NCBI GenBank assembly: GCA_023420795.1
Contig: JAEZVM010000128.1
Coordinates: 1-6,647 of the forward strand
Origin: Pseudomonadota bacterium
Lineage (GTDB): Bacteria > Pseudomonadota > Gammaproteobacteria > Burkholderiales > Burkholderiaceae_D
Length of the DNA: 6,647 bases
Direction of reading: 5' to 3'
Below are positions 6,192 through 6,647 of the stretch, piece by piece. The notes beneath the pieces are model-generated. The model was not told the origin of the DNA. It made no database searches and saw only the letters and a program-made list of their open reading frames with translations. The position numbers were made by a program, and so were the translations under genes. Each line of letters starts with the position of its first letter. Positions within the stretch are counted from its first letter, which is position 1.

Positions 6192-6647
6192 TCAGGTGGA
6201 GCGCCGATCCAGCATCGCGCGCGCGATGGTGCCGGCATCAACATATTCGAGTTCGCCGCCAACCGGCACGCCGCGCGCCAGCCGGCTCACCTTCAGTCCG
6301 CGTGCCTTCAGCGTCTCGCTGATGTAATGCGCAGTCGCCTCGCCTTCGTTGGTGAAATTGGTGGCCAGTACGACCTCCTCCACCACACCGTCGGTTGCAC
6401 GCGCAACCAGTTTTTCGAGGTGGATGTCCTTCGGCCCGATGCCATCGAGCGGCGACAGGTGACCCATCAGCACGAAGTACAGTCCCTTGTAGGTCAGCGT
6501 CTGCTCGATCATCAGTTGGTCCGCCGGCGTCTCGACCACGCAAAGCAGGTGTGCATCGCGCTCCTCATCGAGGCACATCTCGCACACTTCATGTTCGGTG
6601 AAGGTATTGCACTTCGTGCAGTGATGGATCTTTTCGACTGCCTGCGT
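6192..6647 (-). CDS. recR: Recombination mediator protein RecR, C-terminal part (5' end outside window)
   Basis: RecR works with RecF and RecO to load RecA on gapped, SSB-coated DNA. The frame is open to the window edge: 151 residues are visible, about three quarters of a ~200-residue protein, and the N-terminal helix-hairpin-helix part is missing. Numbering from the edge, the zinc-finger Cys residues are 10, 13, 22 and 25 (HHCTKCNTFTEHEVCEMC). The Toprim domain begins near LLCVVETP (34-41) and includes YFVLMGHLSPLDGIGP and ATNFTNEGEATAHYI. The ending RGVPVGGELEYVDAGTI matches RecR. The Met at 6587 is internal, within the zinc finger. In many bacteria recR follows dnaX and a YbaB-like gene, so the promoter of this operon probably lies beyond the right edge. 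It leads the run of genes down to the OsmC gene. Confidence 0.97.
   Translation of the reverse strand, partial: TQAVEKIHHCTKCNTFTEHEVCEMCLDEERDAHLLCVVETPADQLMIEQTLTYKGLYFVLMGHLSPLDGIGPKDIHLEKLVARATDGVVEEVVLATNFTNEGEATAHYISETLKARGLKVSRLARGVPVGGELEYVDAGTIARAMLDRRST

Noticed and set aside
1..6647. A mobile island, defence system or CRISPR array
   Set aside because: All recognised long genes are housekeeping or common metabolic families with similar composition. No integrase, transposase, direct repeat array or tRNA-flanked boundary is visible.

Overview
The window reads as chromosomal core DNA of a GC-rich betaproteobacterium. The style of the proteins and the grouping of zwf with a HexR-type regulator suggest Burkholderiales, perhaps near Oxalobacteraceae. 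This placement comes from remembered family sequences, not from a search. No mobile element, CRISPR array, tRNA or rRNA is visible. Coding density is high, and no gene-free stretch exceeds about 130 bases.

Left block, + strand: the 3' part of pgi (glucose-6-phosphate isomerase, cut by the window edge), a 116-base gap with a candidate promoter and a small terminator-like hairpin, zwf (glucose-6-phosphate dehydrogenase), a HexR/RpiR-family regulator starting 4 bases after zwf, a 102-base gap, then tal (transaldolase). Together these genes steer glucose-6-phosphate between the Embden-Meyerhof route (Pgi), entry to the oxidative pentose-phosphate or Entner-Doudoroff route (Zwf), and the non-oxidative pentose-phosphate route (Tal). 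The regulator probably senses a sugar-phosphate intermediate. No pgl, edd, eda or gnd lies in the window.

Right block, - strand, read from the right edge: recR (5' end cut off), a CaiB/BaiF-family (class III) CoA-transferase, an unlisted 29-codon ORF for a tiny single-span membrane peptide, and an OsmC-family peroxiredoxin. The gaps are 6, 8 and 5 bases, so this looks like one transcript with translational coupling. The small ORF has the clearest Shine-Dalgarno sequence I saw in the window.

The two blocks converge on a 128-base gap filled mostly by a long imperfect inverted repeat of REP-like type, which could end transcription from both sides. I see no new multi-gene system. The most interesting items are the small membrane ORF, the convergent-gap palindrome, the hairpin in the zwf leader, and a perfect 11-bp hairpin inside pgi.
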